Assembly: GCA_934317205.1 (NCBI GenBank)
Contig: CAKREL010000005.1
Span: forward strand, 1-47,333
Direction: 5' to 3'
DNA: 47,333 nt
Source of the DNA: an uncultured Eubacterium sp.
Lineage (GTDB): Bacteria; Bacillota; Clostridia; Lachnospirales; Lachnospiraceae
Position 1 is the stretch's first letter, and each line of letters starts with the position of its first letter. The notes beneath the pieces are model-generated. The model did not search any database and was not told the origin of the DNA. It worked only from the letters and a program-made list of their open reading frames with translations. Below, piece by piece: positions 35,160 to 42,051 of the stretch. The translations under genes and the position numbers were made by a program.

Positions 35160-35939
35160 TTATTCTTCAAAGATGGCAACGACACGGCTCCAGCCGGCAC
35201 TTGCACCTTTGATCTTGATCGGAAATGCGCATACAGTGTATCCGGTCAGTGGAAGTGCTTCCAGATTGGTCAGTTTTTCGATGTGACAGTACGCTTTTTC
35301 AGCACCGGCACGATGACCTTCCCAGAGAACGGATGCATCACCTGTCTCCTGGAACATCTTTGCTTCATATGGAAGCGGAACATCCCAGCTCCATCCGTCT
35401 GTACCACAGACATGAACACCTTTGTCGATCATCCATAAAGTAGCTTCTTTGCTGACACCACAGCCGGCTACCAGATACTCTTTGGTTCCCCAGCGTTTGT
35501 CAGCACCTGTATTCAGCAGAAGTATATCTCCAGGCTGAAGTTCGTATCCTACTTTTTTAAAGTATTTTTCAAAATCTTCCGGCATGATCCTGTAACCATC
35601 CGGCTTATCTCTCATATCTACTTTGACACCATTTCCGACACACCACTCTAATGGAACTTCATCAATGGTCCATGCTTTTTCGCCGTTATTCATTGTTGGG
35701 TAATAATGCCATGGTGCGTCCAGATGTGTACCGGAGTGTGTACATAACTGAGCAAAATCAATGGCCCATCCATTCCCCTCCGGCAGATCATCTACAGTAG
35801 CACCCGGAAAATAATTACCCATTTCAGGAGCAGTGTCTTTGTGATCCCTGCGCTGAATGTGTGGGATCTGAATCTCCGGATCACTCGGAAGATCTTCTTC
35901 CAGAACCATACTGATGTCTACAATTTTTTTGATTTTCAT
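35160..35939 (-). CDS. cyclase-family metal-dependent hydrolase (kynurenine formamidase-like)
   Basis: First gene of the operon, 259 residues. The cyclase fold uses H-x-G-T-H-x-D-x-P-x-H to bind metal, seen here as HSGTHLDAPWHYYP. Members hydrolyse N-formylkynurenine, isatin or other cyclic or amide compounds, or dehydrate polyketides. VDISMVLEEDLPSDPEIQI near the N-terminus and GADKRWGTKEYLVAGCGVS fit the family. The start at 35939 is set by AGGAGG; the upstream ATG at 35996 lies inside the sigma-54 promoter and is excluded. Cytoplasmic, no signal peptide. It probably opens or hydrolyses the imported substrate so that the CoA-transferase can activate the acid. Confidence 0.88.
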   Translation of the reverse strand: MKIKKIVDISMVLEEDLPSDPEIQIPHIQRRDHKDTAPEMGNYFPGATVDDLPEGNGWAIDFAQLCTHSGTHLDAPWHYYPTMNNGEKAWTIDEVPLEWCVGNGVKVDMRDKPDGYRIMPEDFEKYFKKVGYELQPGDILLLNTGADKRWGTKEYLVAGCGVSKEATLWMIDKGVHVCGTDGWSWDVPLPYEAKMFQETGDASVLWEGHRAGAEKAYCHIEKLTNLEALPLTGYTVCAFPIKIKGASAGWSRVVAIFEE

Positions 35940-35979
35940 ACTAAAACCTCCTAACCTTTTTCCTTGTGCCCTATTAATA

Positions 35980-35995
35980 TGCAAGAGGCATGCCA
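35980..35995 (-). promoter_or_regulatory. sigma-54 (-24/-12) promoter of the cyclase operon
   Basis: On the minus strand TGGCATG-CCTC-TTGCA matches the consensus TGGCACG-N4-TTGCW at all fixed positions but one. GG and GC are at the required spacing. Transcription would start near 35968, about 30 nt before the start codon, with AGGAGG in the leader. Confidence 0.88.
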
Positions 35996-36036
35996 ATAAA
36001 AAAAGCGCTATTTTAGCACACTCTTGAAAAAAAGCG

Positions 36037-36054
36037 TGTAAGTTTATCCTTACA
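36037..36054. promoter_or_regulatory. activator site 1 (palindrome)
   Basis: TGTAAG-N6-CTTACA, a perfect 6-bp-arm palindrome, about 70-85 nt upstream of the expected sigma-54 start. With one more base on each side it matches site 2 in 19 of 20 positions when site 2 is reversed. Confidence 0.82.
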
Positions 36055-36123
36055 TAAATAGGATCTTCTATCTGAAAATATGGAAAAACAGTAGTTTGCT
36101 ATTTGTGTATGGTTATCCAGACA

Positions 36124-36141
36124 TGTAAGGAAAAACTTACA
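36124..36141. promoter_or_regulatory. activator site 2 (palindrome)
   Basis: TGTAAG-N6-CTTACA again, 87 nt from site 1 and about 155-170 nt upstream of the sigma-54 start. It is also about 50 nt upstream of the activator gene's own -35 box, so it could mediate autoregulation. The whole gene-free stretch 35940-36241 is thus a two-way control region. Confidence 0.82.
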
Positions 36142-36188
36142 CAAATTGTGCAGAATGAATAGAATAGTTGGGTTAATGATAACAAAAG

Positions 36189-36217
36189 TTGAATAAAATA
36201 CACAAACATGCTACAAT
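36189..36217 (+). promoter_or_regulatory. sigma-A promoter of the sigma-54 activator gene
   Basis: TTGAAT (36189-36194), 17-nt spacer, TACAAT (36212-36217), 25 nt before the start codon. Confidence 0.7.
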
Positions 36218-36241
36218 ATTGCAAGAGAAAGAGGTGGAGTT

Positions 36242-37615
36242 ATGGTACAGTTATCGTTGAAAGATGCAAAAGAATTTTTGAATAGTTTAAATTCGTTTGC
36301 TATTTTGGATCAAAATGCACGTTATACATATGTAAGTGAAAACTGGTGCAGGATGATGCATTGTACAGAGGAGCAGGTTTTGGGGCATCGCGTGGAAGAA
36401 ATGGTTCCGGATACATTGGCACGTCAGGTATATGAGACAGGAGAACCTGTGCTTGGGCATCCAGTTGTAGTTAATGATGTGACAATGTTTACAAATTACG
36501 TGCCGAGATTTTCTTCAGATAAAAAGGTGATTGGTTGTTTCTTATATACCATTGTACATGGAACAAGAGAAGCAAAACAGCTGGAAAGTCAGTTGAGGGC
36601 ATTATCGGAGAAAGTGGAGTATTATCAGAAACGATTGAGTCGTGAGCATGGAGCAAAATATTCATTGGATAATATCATAGGAGAAAGTCCGGAAATTCTT
36701 CAATTAAAAAAACAGATCCGTCAGGCAGCAGCGTCATCTTCGACTGTTCTGATCGAGGGAGAAACCGGGACGGGTAAGGAATTGATCGCACATTCAATCC
36801 ATAGTCTGAGTACAAGGGCAACGGCTGAATTTGTACGTGTGAATTGTTCTGCAATTCCGGAAGATTTGATGGAATCAGAATTTTTTGGATATACATCAGG
36901 TGCTTTTACCGGTGCGTTAAAAGGTGGAAATAAAGGTCGTTTTTTGGTAGCAAATCATGGCTCAATCTTTCTGGATGAGGTGAATCTGCTTCCGGGAACT
37001 ATGCAACCGAAATTTTTGCGCGTCCTTCAGGAACATGAGGTTACTCCGGTTGGCAGTGCGGACAGTGTTCCTGTAGATATCCGTGTCATAGCAGCGACAA
37101 ATAAGTCACTTTTTGCATTAGTGGAAAAAGGAGAATTTCGTATGGATCTTTATTTCCGATTGAATGTAATACGTATTCAGGCGCCTCCACTTCGCACACA
37201 TAAGCAGGATATTCCATTGTTAGTGGAAAATATGATCAATAAATTAAATTTGGAAATGGGAACATTTATTCAGGGAATCGAACCGACAGCTTTGGAGTAT
37301 CTGATGAGATATGACTGGCCGGGAAATATCAGAGAATTACAAAATTACGTAGAAGTTGCTATGAATAATGCAGCATCTCCAATTTTGACACAGAAGGATT
37401 TTATTCATTCAGAATCAATCCGAAATATCGTCAATCGCTATGCATCTGCACCAAAGAATACATATGATCTGCGTCTGCTGCGTACAGAATTTGAGAAAAA
37501 TGTAATTGGTGAGGTTCTGGAAAAAACACATGGCAATAAGCAGCAGGCAGCAAAACTTCTGGGGATTTCCAGAACCGTTTTGTATGAAAAACTAAAAGAA
37601 CAGGGCATGGATTAG
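36242..37615 (+). CDS. sigma-54-dependent transcriptional activator with PAS sensor domain
   Basis: A 457-residue enhancer-binding protein. Residues 8-110 are a PAS-like sensor (FAILDQNARYTYVSENWCRMM), then a short coiled linker. Residues 142-375 are the AAA+ domain with Walker A GETGTGKE (173-180), the sigma-54 contact loop GAFTGA (220-225), Walker B SIFLDE, and FRLNVIRI and WPGNIRELQNYVE. Residues 410-457 form the Fis-type DNA-binding end (NKQQAAKLLGISRTVLYEKL). There is no receiver domain, so it senses a small molecule directly rather than a kinase. It faces the cyclase operon, whose control region has a sigma-54 promoter and two palindromes. GAGGTGGAG precedes the ATG. Confidence 0.95.
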   Translation: MVQLSLKDAKEFLNSLNSFAILDQNARYTYVSENWCRMMHCTEEQVLGHRVEEMVPDTLARQVYETGEPVLGHPVVVNDVTMFTNYVPRFSSDKKVIGCFLYTIVHGTREAKQLESQLRALSEKVEYYQKRLSREHGAKYSLDNIIGESPEILQLKKQIRQAAASSSTVLIEGETGTGKELIAHSIHSLSTRATAEFVRVNCSAIPEDLMESEFFGYTSGAFTGALKGGNKGRFLVANHGSIFLDEVNLLPGTMQPKFLRVLQEHEVTPVGSADSVPVDIRVIAATNKSLFALVEKGEFRMDLYFRLNVIRIQAPPLRTHKQDIPLLVENMINKLNLEMGTFIQGIEPTALEYLMRYDWPGNIRELQNYVEVAMNNAASPILTQKDFIHSESIRNIVNRYASAPKNTYDLRLLRTEFEKNVIGEVLEKTHGNKQQAAKLLGISRTVLYEKLKEQGMD

Positions 37616-37643
37616 ATGAGTATAAAATGGGATATTATTTTCA

Positions 37644-37682
37644 AAATATGCAATGGTTTTCGACGAAAACCATTGCATATTT
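37644..37682 (+). terminator. strong hairpin after the activator gene
   Basis: A perfect 17-bp stem (37644-37660 with 37666-37682), loop CGACG. Only TTTA follows, so it is a weak-tailed terminator. The 3' arm includes the probable -35 box of the minC promoter. Confidence 0.7.
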
Positions 37683-37700
37683 ACCCAGATTCGGTATAAT
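37673..37700 (+). promoter_or_regulatory. minCDE promoter
   Basis: TTGCAT (37673-37678), 16 nt, TATAAT (37695-37700), 49 nt before minC. The -35 lies within the preceding hairpin. Confidence 0.55.
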
Positions 37701-37749
37701 TAAATAATGGCGTATAAAAGAGCCATTTCTATAAATTTGGAGGAAATAC

Positions 37750-38448
37750 ATGTCACAAGCAGTAGTTATAAAAAGTAATAAATATGGAATTAATCTGATC
37801 CTGGATAAAAACATGCCGTTTCAGGAACTGCTGGTTGCCATCAAAGAAAAATTTCAGGAATCTGAGAAGTTTTTCAAAGATGCAAAAATGGCAATTTCTT
37901 TTGAAGGTCGTGCACTGACACAGGAAGAAGAATACCAGATTATAGAGACCATTACAGAAAATACAAGTATATCGATCATCTGTATTGTGGATAATGATGA
38001 AGCTCATGCGGATATGGTAAAGCAGCAGATTGAGGCTTACTATGATTCAGTAGCTGGCAGAGAAGGCGAGTTTTATCGTGGAACACTTCGTTCCGGACAG
38101 GTGCTGGAGAGTGTGTCCAGTGTTGTCATCGTCGGCGATGTCAATCCGGGAGCAAAGATTATCTCACAGGGCAATATCGTTGTGCTTGGCGCTCTGAAAG
38201 GCAATGCCTATGCGGGAGCAGCAGGAGACAGTAATTGTTTTATCGTGGCACTTGAGATGGATCCGATCCAGATTCAGATCGGTGATATCCTGGCCAAGAG
38301 TCCGGACAACAAAAAGATAAAGCCACGTCGATTGCGCCGCAAAGAAAAGAATCCGGTGTCGGCAGAAGCTCAGATTGCTGTAGCAAAAGGCGGCAATATT
38401 TACATAGAGCCAATTACACGCGGAAGTTTGATGGATTACACCAAGTAA
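37750..38448 (+). CDS. minC: septum site-determining protein MinC
   Basis: An inhibitor of FtsZ ring formation away from mid-cell, recruited to the membrane by MinD. Residues 1-105 are the N-terminal FtsZ-inhibiting domain. Residues 110-225 form the C-terminal beta-helix with RGTLRSGQVLESVSSVVIVGDVNPGA and GNIVVLGALKGNAYAG, the hallmark of MinC_C. Its 232 residues are normal. GGAGG precedes the ATG. It leads a minC-minD-minE operon with gaps of 21 and 13 nt. Confidence 0.95.
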   Translation: MSQAVVIKSNKYGINLILDKNMPFQELLVAIKEKFQESEKFFKDAKMAISFEGRALTQEEEYQIIETITENTSISIICIVDNDEAHADMVKQQIEAYYDSVAGREGEFYRGTLRSGQVLESVSSVVIVGDVNPGAKIISQGNIVVLGALKGNAYAGAAGDSNCFIVALEMDPIQIQIGDILAKSPDNKKIKPRRLRRKEKNPVSAEAQIAVAKGGNIYIEPITRGSLMDYTK

Positions 38449-38469
38449 AAGTATGGAGGACTGGATGCA

Positions 38470-39261
38470 ATGAGTGAAGTAATAGTTATTACATCAGGAA
38501 AAGGTGGTGTTGGTAAGACAACCACTACCGCAAATGTGGGTACGGGACTTGCCCAGCTGAATAAAAAAGTCGTACTGATCGATACAGATATCGGACTTCG
38601 TAACCTGGATGTGGTTATGGGACTTGAGAACCGCATCGTATACAACCTGGTAGATGTTGTAGAAGGAAACTGCAAGATCAAACAGGCGTTGATCAAAGAT
38701 AAAAAATATCCGGAATTATATCTGCTTCCGTCTGCACAGACGAGAGACAAGACATCCGTTTCACCGGAGCAGATGAAGAAACTTACCGACGAGCTGCGTG
38801 AGGAGTTTGATTATATTCTTCTGGATTGTCCGGCAGGTATTGAGCAGGGATTCAAAAATGCTATCGCAGGTGCTGACCGTGCTATCGTTGTAACAACACC
38901 GGAAGTATCAGCTATTCGTGATGCAGACCGTATCATCGGACTTCTTGAGGCAAACGAAGTTCAGAAGACGGAGCTGATCGTAAACCGTCTGCGTATGGAC
39001 ATGGTAAGACGTGGTGATATGATGTCAGTGGAGGATGTATGTGATATCCTTGCGATTCCGCTGCTTGGTGCAGTTCCGGATGACGAGCATATTGTTATTT
39101 CTACAAACCAGGGCGAACCGCTGGTAGGAAGTGACTGTATGGCTGGACAGGCTTACTCCAATATCTGCAGAAGAATTCTTGGTGAAACGGTAGAGTTCTT
39201 AAATCTGGAAGAGAAACAGACTGTATTTGACAAGCTGAAAAACTTGTTCAAGAAAAACTAG
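38470..39261 (+). CDS. minD: septum site-determining ATPase MinD
   Basis: A membrane-cycling ATPase that brings MinC to the membrane. The 263 residues show the deviant Walker A SGKGGVGKTTTTANVG, switch motifs VLIDTDIGLRNLDVVMG and DYILLDCPAGIEQG, and at the C-terminus the amphipathic membrane-targeting helix FDKLKNLFKKN. GGAGG is placed before the ATG. Placed between minC and minE, it completes the system. Confidence 0.97.
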   Translation: MSEVIVITSGKGGVGKTTTTANVGTGLAQLNKKVVLIDTDIGLRNLDVVMGLENRIVYNLVDVVEGNCKIKQALIKDKKYPELYLLPSAQTRDKTSVSPEQMKKLTDELREEFDYILLDCPAGIEQGFKNAIAGADRAIVVTTPEVSAIRDADRIIGLLEANEVQKTELIVNRLRMDMVRRGDMMSVEDVCDILAIPLLGAVPDDEHIVISTNQGEPLVGSDCMAGQAYSNICRRILGETVEFLNLEEKQTVFDKLKNLFKKN

Positions 39262-39274
39262 GAGGGCTATTACC

Positions 39275-39562
39275 ATGGGATTTATGGATTTTTTCAAAAG
39301 AAAAAGTTCCGGGGATGTAGCAAAAGACCGCTTGAAATTATTACTGGTGTCAGACCGGGCGAATTGTTCACCGGATGTGATGGAGCTGATCAAAAATGAT
39401 ATCATTAAAGTTATCTCCAAGTATATGGAGATTGACGCAGAGGGGTTAGATATCCAGATCACACAGACTGAATCCGATACAGGAAACGGTACTGTTCCGG
39501 CTTTGTATGCGAATATTCCGATTCGTGATATGCATCATTCACCGAAACAAGAAGAAAAATAG
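39275..39562 (+). CDS. minE: cell division topological specificity factor MinE
   Basis: It stimulates MinD ATP hydrolysis and limits MinCD to the poles. The 95 residues begin with the membrane-binding MGFMDFFKRKSSG, followed by AKDRLKLLLVSDR, the MinD-contact segment, and a topological specificity domain (MELIKNDIIKVISKYMEID). The presence of MinE rather than DivIVA suggests oscillating Min control, as in other Clostridia. The operon ends at the terminator 39583-39626. Confidence 0.95.
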   Translation: MGFMDFFKRKSSGDVAKDRLKLLLVSDRANCSPDVMELIKNDIIKVISKYMEIDAEGLDIQITQTESDTGNGTVPALYANIPIRDMHHSPKQEEK

Positions 39563-39582
39563 CATATTTATTTTATAACAGG

Positions 39583-39626
39583 AGACATTTTTCGGAAAAT
39601 ATATTCCGGAAAGTGTCTTTCTTTTT
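39583..39626 (+). terminator. terminator of minCDE
   Basis: A 15-bp stem with two G-U pairs (39583-39597 with 39604-39618), then TTTCTTTTT. The remaining ~100 nt up to the next promoter contain nothing recognisable. Confidence 0.85.
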
Positions 39627-39732
39627 GAGGAAAATTAATAAAAAAGTACGTTGTTACTGTGAAAAATAGACAAAAGCAAATCGACACATTCTTGTAAAAA
39701 GTCACAAAATTTGCAAAAATACACACAATTCA

Positions 39733-39762
39733 CTGACTTTTTAGAAGGATATGTGTTATACT
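39733..39762 (+). promoter_or_regulatory. promoter of the CarD-like gene
   Basis: CTGACT (39733-39738), 18 nt, TATACT (39757-39762), leaving a leader of about 100 nt. Confidence 0.5.
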
Positions 39763-39869
39763 ATGTATAACAATTAGTAAAAAAAGAAATACAGAGACAG
39801 TTTATTCCCACTTTCTATATTTTATGGGAGTGGAAGCCCCGATTTAATGTGAGGAAAGGAGCGTTGTAT

Positions 39870-40373
39870 ATGTTTGAAAAAGGGGAATATGTGGTATACG
39901 GAAGCAAAGGTGTCTGTTGGATCCAGGATATTACAAATATTGATATTCCGGGTGCTGACCAGAAGCGGCTGTATTATATTATGCACCCGGTACAGAATAG
40001 TGAACAGACAGTATATCTGCCAACAGACAGCACAAAGGCAATTATCCGACGGGTGATGACAAAAGAAGAGGCAAACCAGCTGATTCAGGAAATCCCATCG
40101 ATTGAGCATCTGGAGGTTCCGAATGAGAAACAGCGGGAAGCCAGTTACAGGCAGGCACTAAATAGATGTAGTGGACGGTCCTGGATCAGTATTTTAAAGA
40201 CGCTCAACAAACGAAAAGAAGAACGGCAGGCAGCAGGTAAGAAAGTGACAGCACTGGATGAGCGTTATCTGAGAGTGACAGAACAGGAATTATATGGGGA
40301 ACTTTCCGTTGTGTTGGGAATTGAGAAGGAAAATATGCACGATTATATTCAGGAGCGGATTGCTGCCCTGTAA
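39870..40373 (+). CDS. CarD-family transcriptional regulator
   Basis: A 167-residue protein. CarD-type proteins bind the RNA polymerase beta subunit and adjust open-complex formation, often at rRNA promoters. The N-terminal RNAP-interacting domain begins MFEKGEYVVYGSKGVCWIQDI and holds YYIMHPV and VYLPTDS. The C-terminal ~90 residues are helical (SWISILKTLNKRKEERQAAGKK), as in the DNA-binding part. I choose the ATG at 39870 because AAAGGAG precedes it at good spacing and the family starts there; a GTG at 39849 would add seven residues. It has its own promoter and terminator. Confidence 0.92.
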   Translation: MFEKGEYVVYGSKGVCWIQDITNIDIPGADQKRLYYIMHPVQNSEQTVYLPTDSTKAIIRRVMTKEEANQLIQEIPSIEHLEVPNEKQREASYRQALNRCSGRSWISILKTLNKRKEERQAAGKKVTALDERYLRVTEQELYGELSVVLGIEKENMHDYIQERIAAL

Positions 40374-40420
40374 TCAAAAAACGTGTTACGAATAGTAAGA
40401 TATGCGAAAATCATATAGGA

Positions 40421-40454
40421 AGATAAAGTCGAAATGAGGCTTTATCTTTTTTTT
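40421..40454 (+). terminator. terminator of the CarD-like gene
   Basis: A 10-bp stem (AGATAAAGTC with GGCTTTATCT, one G-U), loop GAAATGA, followed by seven or more T. A TATACT at 40470 just after may be the -10 of the next gene. Confidence 0.85.
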
Positions 40455-40540
40455 GTGCACAAAAAGTGCTATACTGTCCTAGATAATGCCTTTTGGTCAG
40501 TCCAGAGGCGAAAGTTTTTTGTTAAAGGAGTACATAGTTA

Positions 40541-41920
40541 ATGGAAGAGAACGTAAAAGAAAGTTTTTTTACAAAAGATCCGGCATTTTACAGGACCTTA
40601 TTTCCGCTTTTAATTACCGTTGCATTGCAAAATATAGTGGCATATAGTGTAAACATGGCAGATAATATCATGCTTGGCAGCTATAGTCAGAGTGCATTGT
40701 CAGGAGCGGCAACTGTCAATCAGATTTTTTTCATGGTGCAGCAGATTACCCTTGGAATCGGTGAGGGACTTGTTGTTCTTGGGGCTCAATACTGGGGACA
40801 GAGAAGGATGCAGCCAATCCGCAAGTTGACGGGTATTGCATTAAAACTTGGTCTGATCTGCGGAATTGTTATCATTTTAATCTGTACCTTTATTCCTCAT
40901 TTGGTAATTTCTATTTTTACGAATGATCCGGAAATCATTGCGGAAGGTGTATCTTACCTTGGAATCATCAAGTATACATTTCTGCTGTTTATCATTACAA
41001 ACGTGCTGATGGCAGCACTTCGCAGTGTGGAGACGGTAAAGATTTCTTTCTACATTTCTATTGTTTCGCTGATCGTAAACGTGGGAATCAATTATGTGTT
41101 GATCTTCGGGCGTTTTGGAGCACCGGAGCTCGGTATTCGTGGTGCTGCGATCGGAACACTGATCGCACGTATTGTAGAACTTGGCATTGTTGTTGTATAC
41201 ATGCTGAAAATTGATAAGAAATTGAAATTATTCAGTGAAAACTTCCTTAAATTTGATGCAGGCTTACGCCGTGATTATACAAAAGTAGAGATTCCTGTTA
41301 TGCTCTCACAGGTATTGTGGGCAGTTTCCGTACCGTTCCAGACAGCGATTCTGGGACATCTCTCTTCGGATGCCATTGCAGCAAATTCCGTAGCTACCAC
41401 ATTTTATCAGTATCTGAAAGTAATTGTTGTGGCCATGTCATCATCCTCAGCTGTTATGATCGGAGCAGCCGTTGGCCGTGGTGATATGAAGCGGATCAAA
41501 TCCGATGCCCGCACTCTTGCGGTCATCGATGTACTGATTGGAGCAGCCCTTGGTCTTGCATTATTTTTAATGAGAAAGCCATTGCTGACGATGTACAATC
41601 TGAATGATTCCACTCTGTTGATGGCAGATCAGCTGATTATTGTCATGAGCTTTATCATGGTGGGAATGTCCTACCAGATGCCGGTAAGTATGGGTGTCAT
41701 GCGAGGCGGTGGAGATACAAAATTTACGATGATCATGAATATGATCAGTACATGGGCCATTGTAATTCCACTCTCCTTCATGAGTGCTTTCTGGTGGCAT
41801 TGGTCTGTTGTAGGTGTAGTAATTATGATTCAGTCTGATCAGGTATTTAAAGGCCTGCCAACATTTATCCACTTTAGAAGTTACAAGTGGGTCAAAAAAC
41901 TGACACGTGAAGATGCATAA
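40541..41920 (+). CDS. MATE family efflux transporter
   Basis: A 459-residue membrane protein with 12 helices, expected to expel drugs or metabolites using a sodium or proton gradient. The first helices show LFPLLITVALQNIVAYSVNMADNIMLG (with the usual NMADN) and LGIGEGLVVLGAQYWGQRR; the second half repeats this with IPVMLSQVLWAVSVPFQTAILG. PVSMGVMRGGGDTKF near the end is also characteristic. AAAGGAG precedes the ATG. It is a single gene between the CarD-like regulator and the penicillin-binding protein. Substrate unknown. Confidence 0.93.
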   Translation: MEENVKESFFTKDPAFYRTLFPLLITVALQNIVAYSVNMADNIMLGSYSQSALSGAATVNQIFFMVQQITLGIGEGLVVLGAQYWGQRRMQPIRKLTGIALKLGLICGIVIILICTFIPHLVISIFTNDPEIIAEGVSYLGIIKYTFLLFIITNVLMAALRSVETVKISFYISIVSLIVNVGINYVLIFGRFGAPELGIRGAAIGTLIARIVELGIVVVYMLKIDKKLKLFSENFLKFDAGLRRDYTKVEIPVMLSQVLWAVSVPFQTAILGHLSSDAIAANSVATTFYQYLKVIVVAMSSSSAVMIGAAVGRGDMKRIKSDARTLAVIDVLIGAALGLALFLMRKPLLTMYNLNDSTLLMADQLIIVMSFIMVGMSYQMPVSMGVMRGGGDTKFTMIMNMISTWAIVIPLSFMSAFWWHWSVVGVVIMIQSDQVFKGLPTFIHFRSYKWVKKLTREDA

Positions 41921-41998
41921 AAAAGATTAGAGTGTCAAAACACCCAAATAATTAATGAGATACTTAACAATAATTTAAGAACTGTTTTCTTACAAATA

Positions 41999-42007
41999 TG
42001 GTACAAT
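41999..42007 (+). promoter_or_regulatory. extended -10 promoter of the penicillin-binding protein gene
   Basis: TG-G-TACAAT, an extended -10 (TGnTATAAT-like), with no clear -35. It lies 44 nt before the start codon. Confidence 0.45.
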
Positions 42008-42051
42008 GAGCAAAGACAGCATATGCAGAAATCCCCGAAAGGAGTAAACGT

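Noticed and set aside
35940..35996. Upstream ATG at 35996 as the start of the cyclase gene
   Set aside because: It lies in the sigma-54 promoter, upstream of the expected transcript start, while 35939 has AGGAGG.
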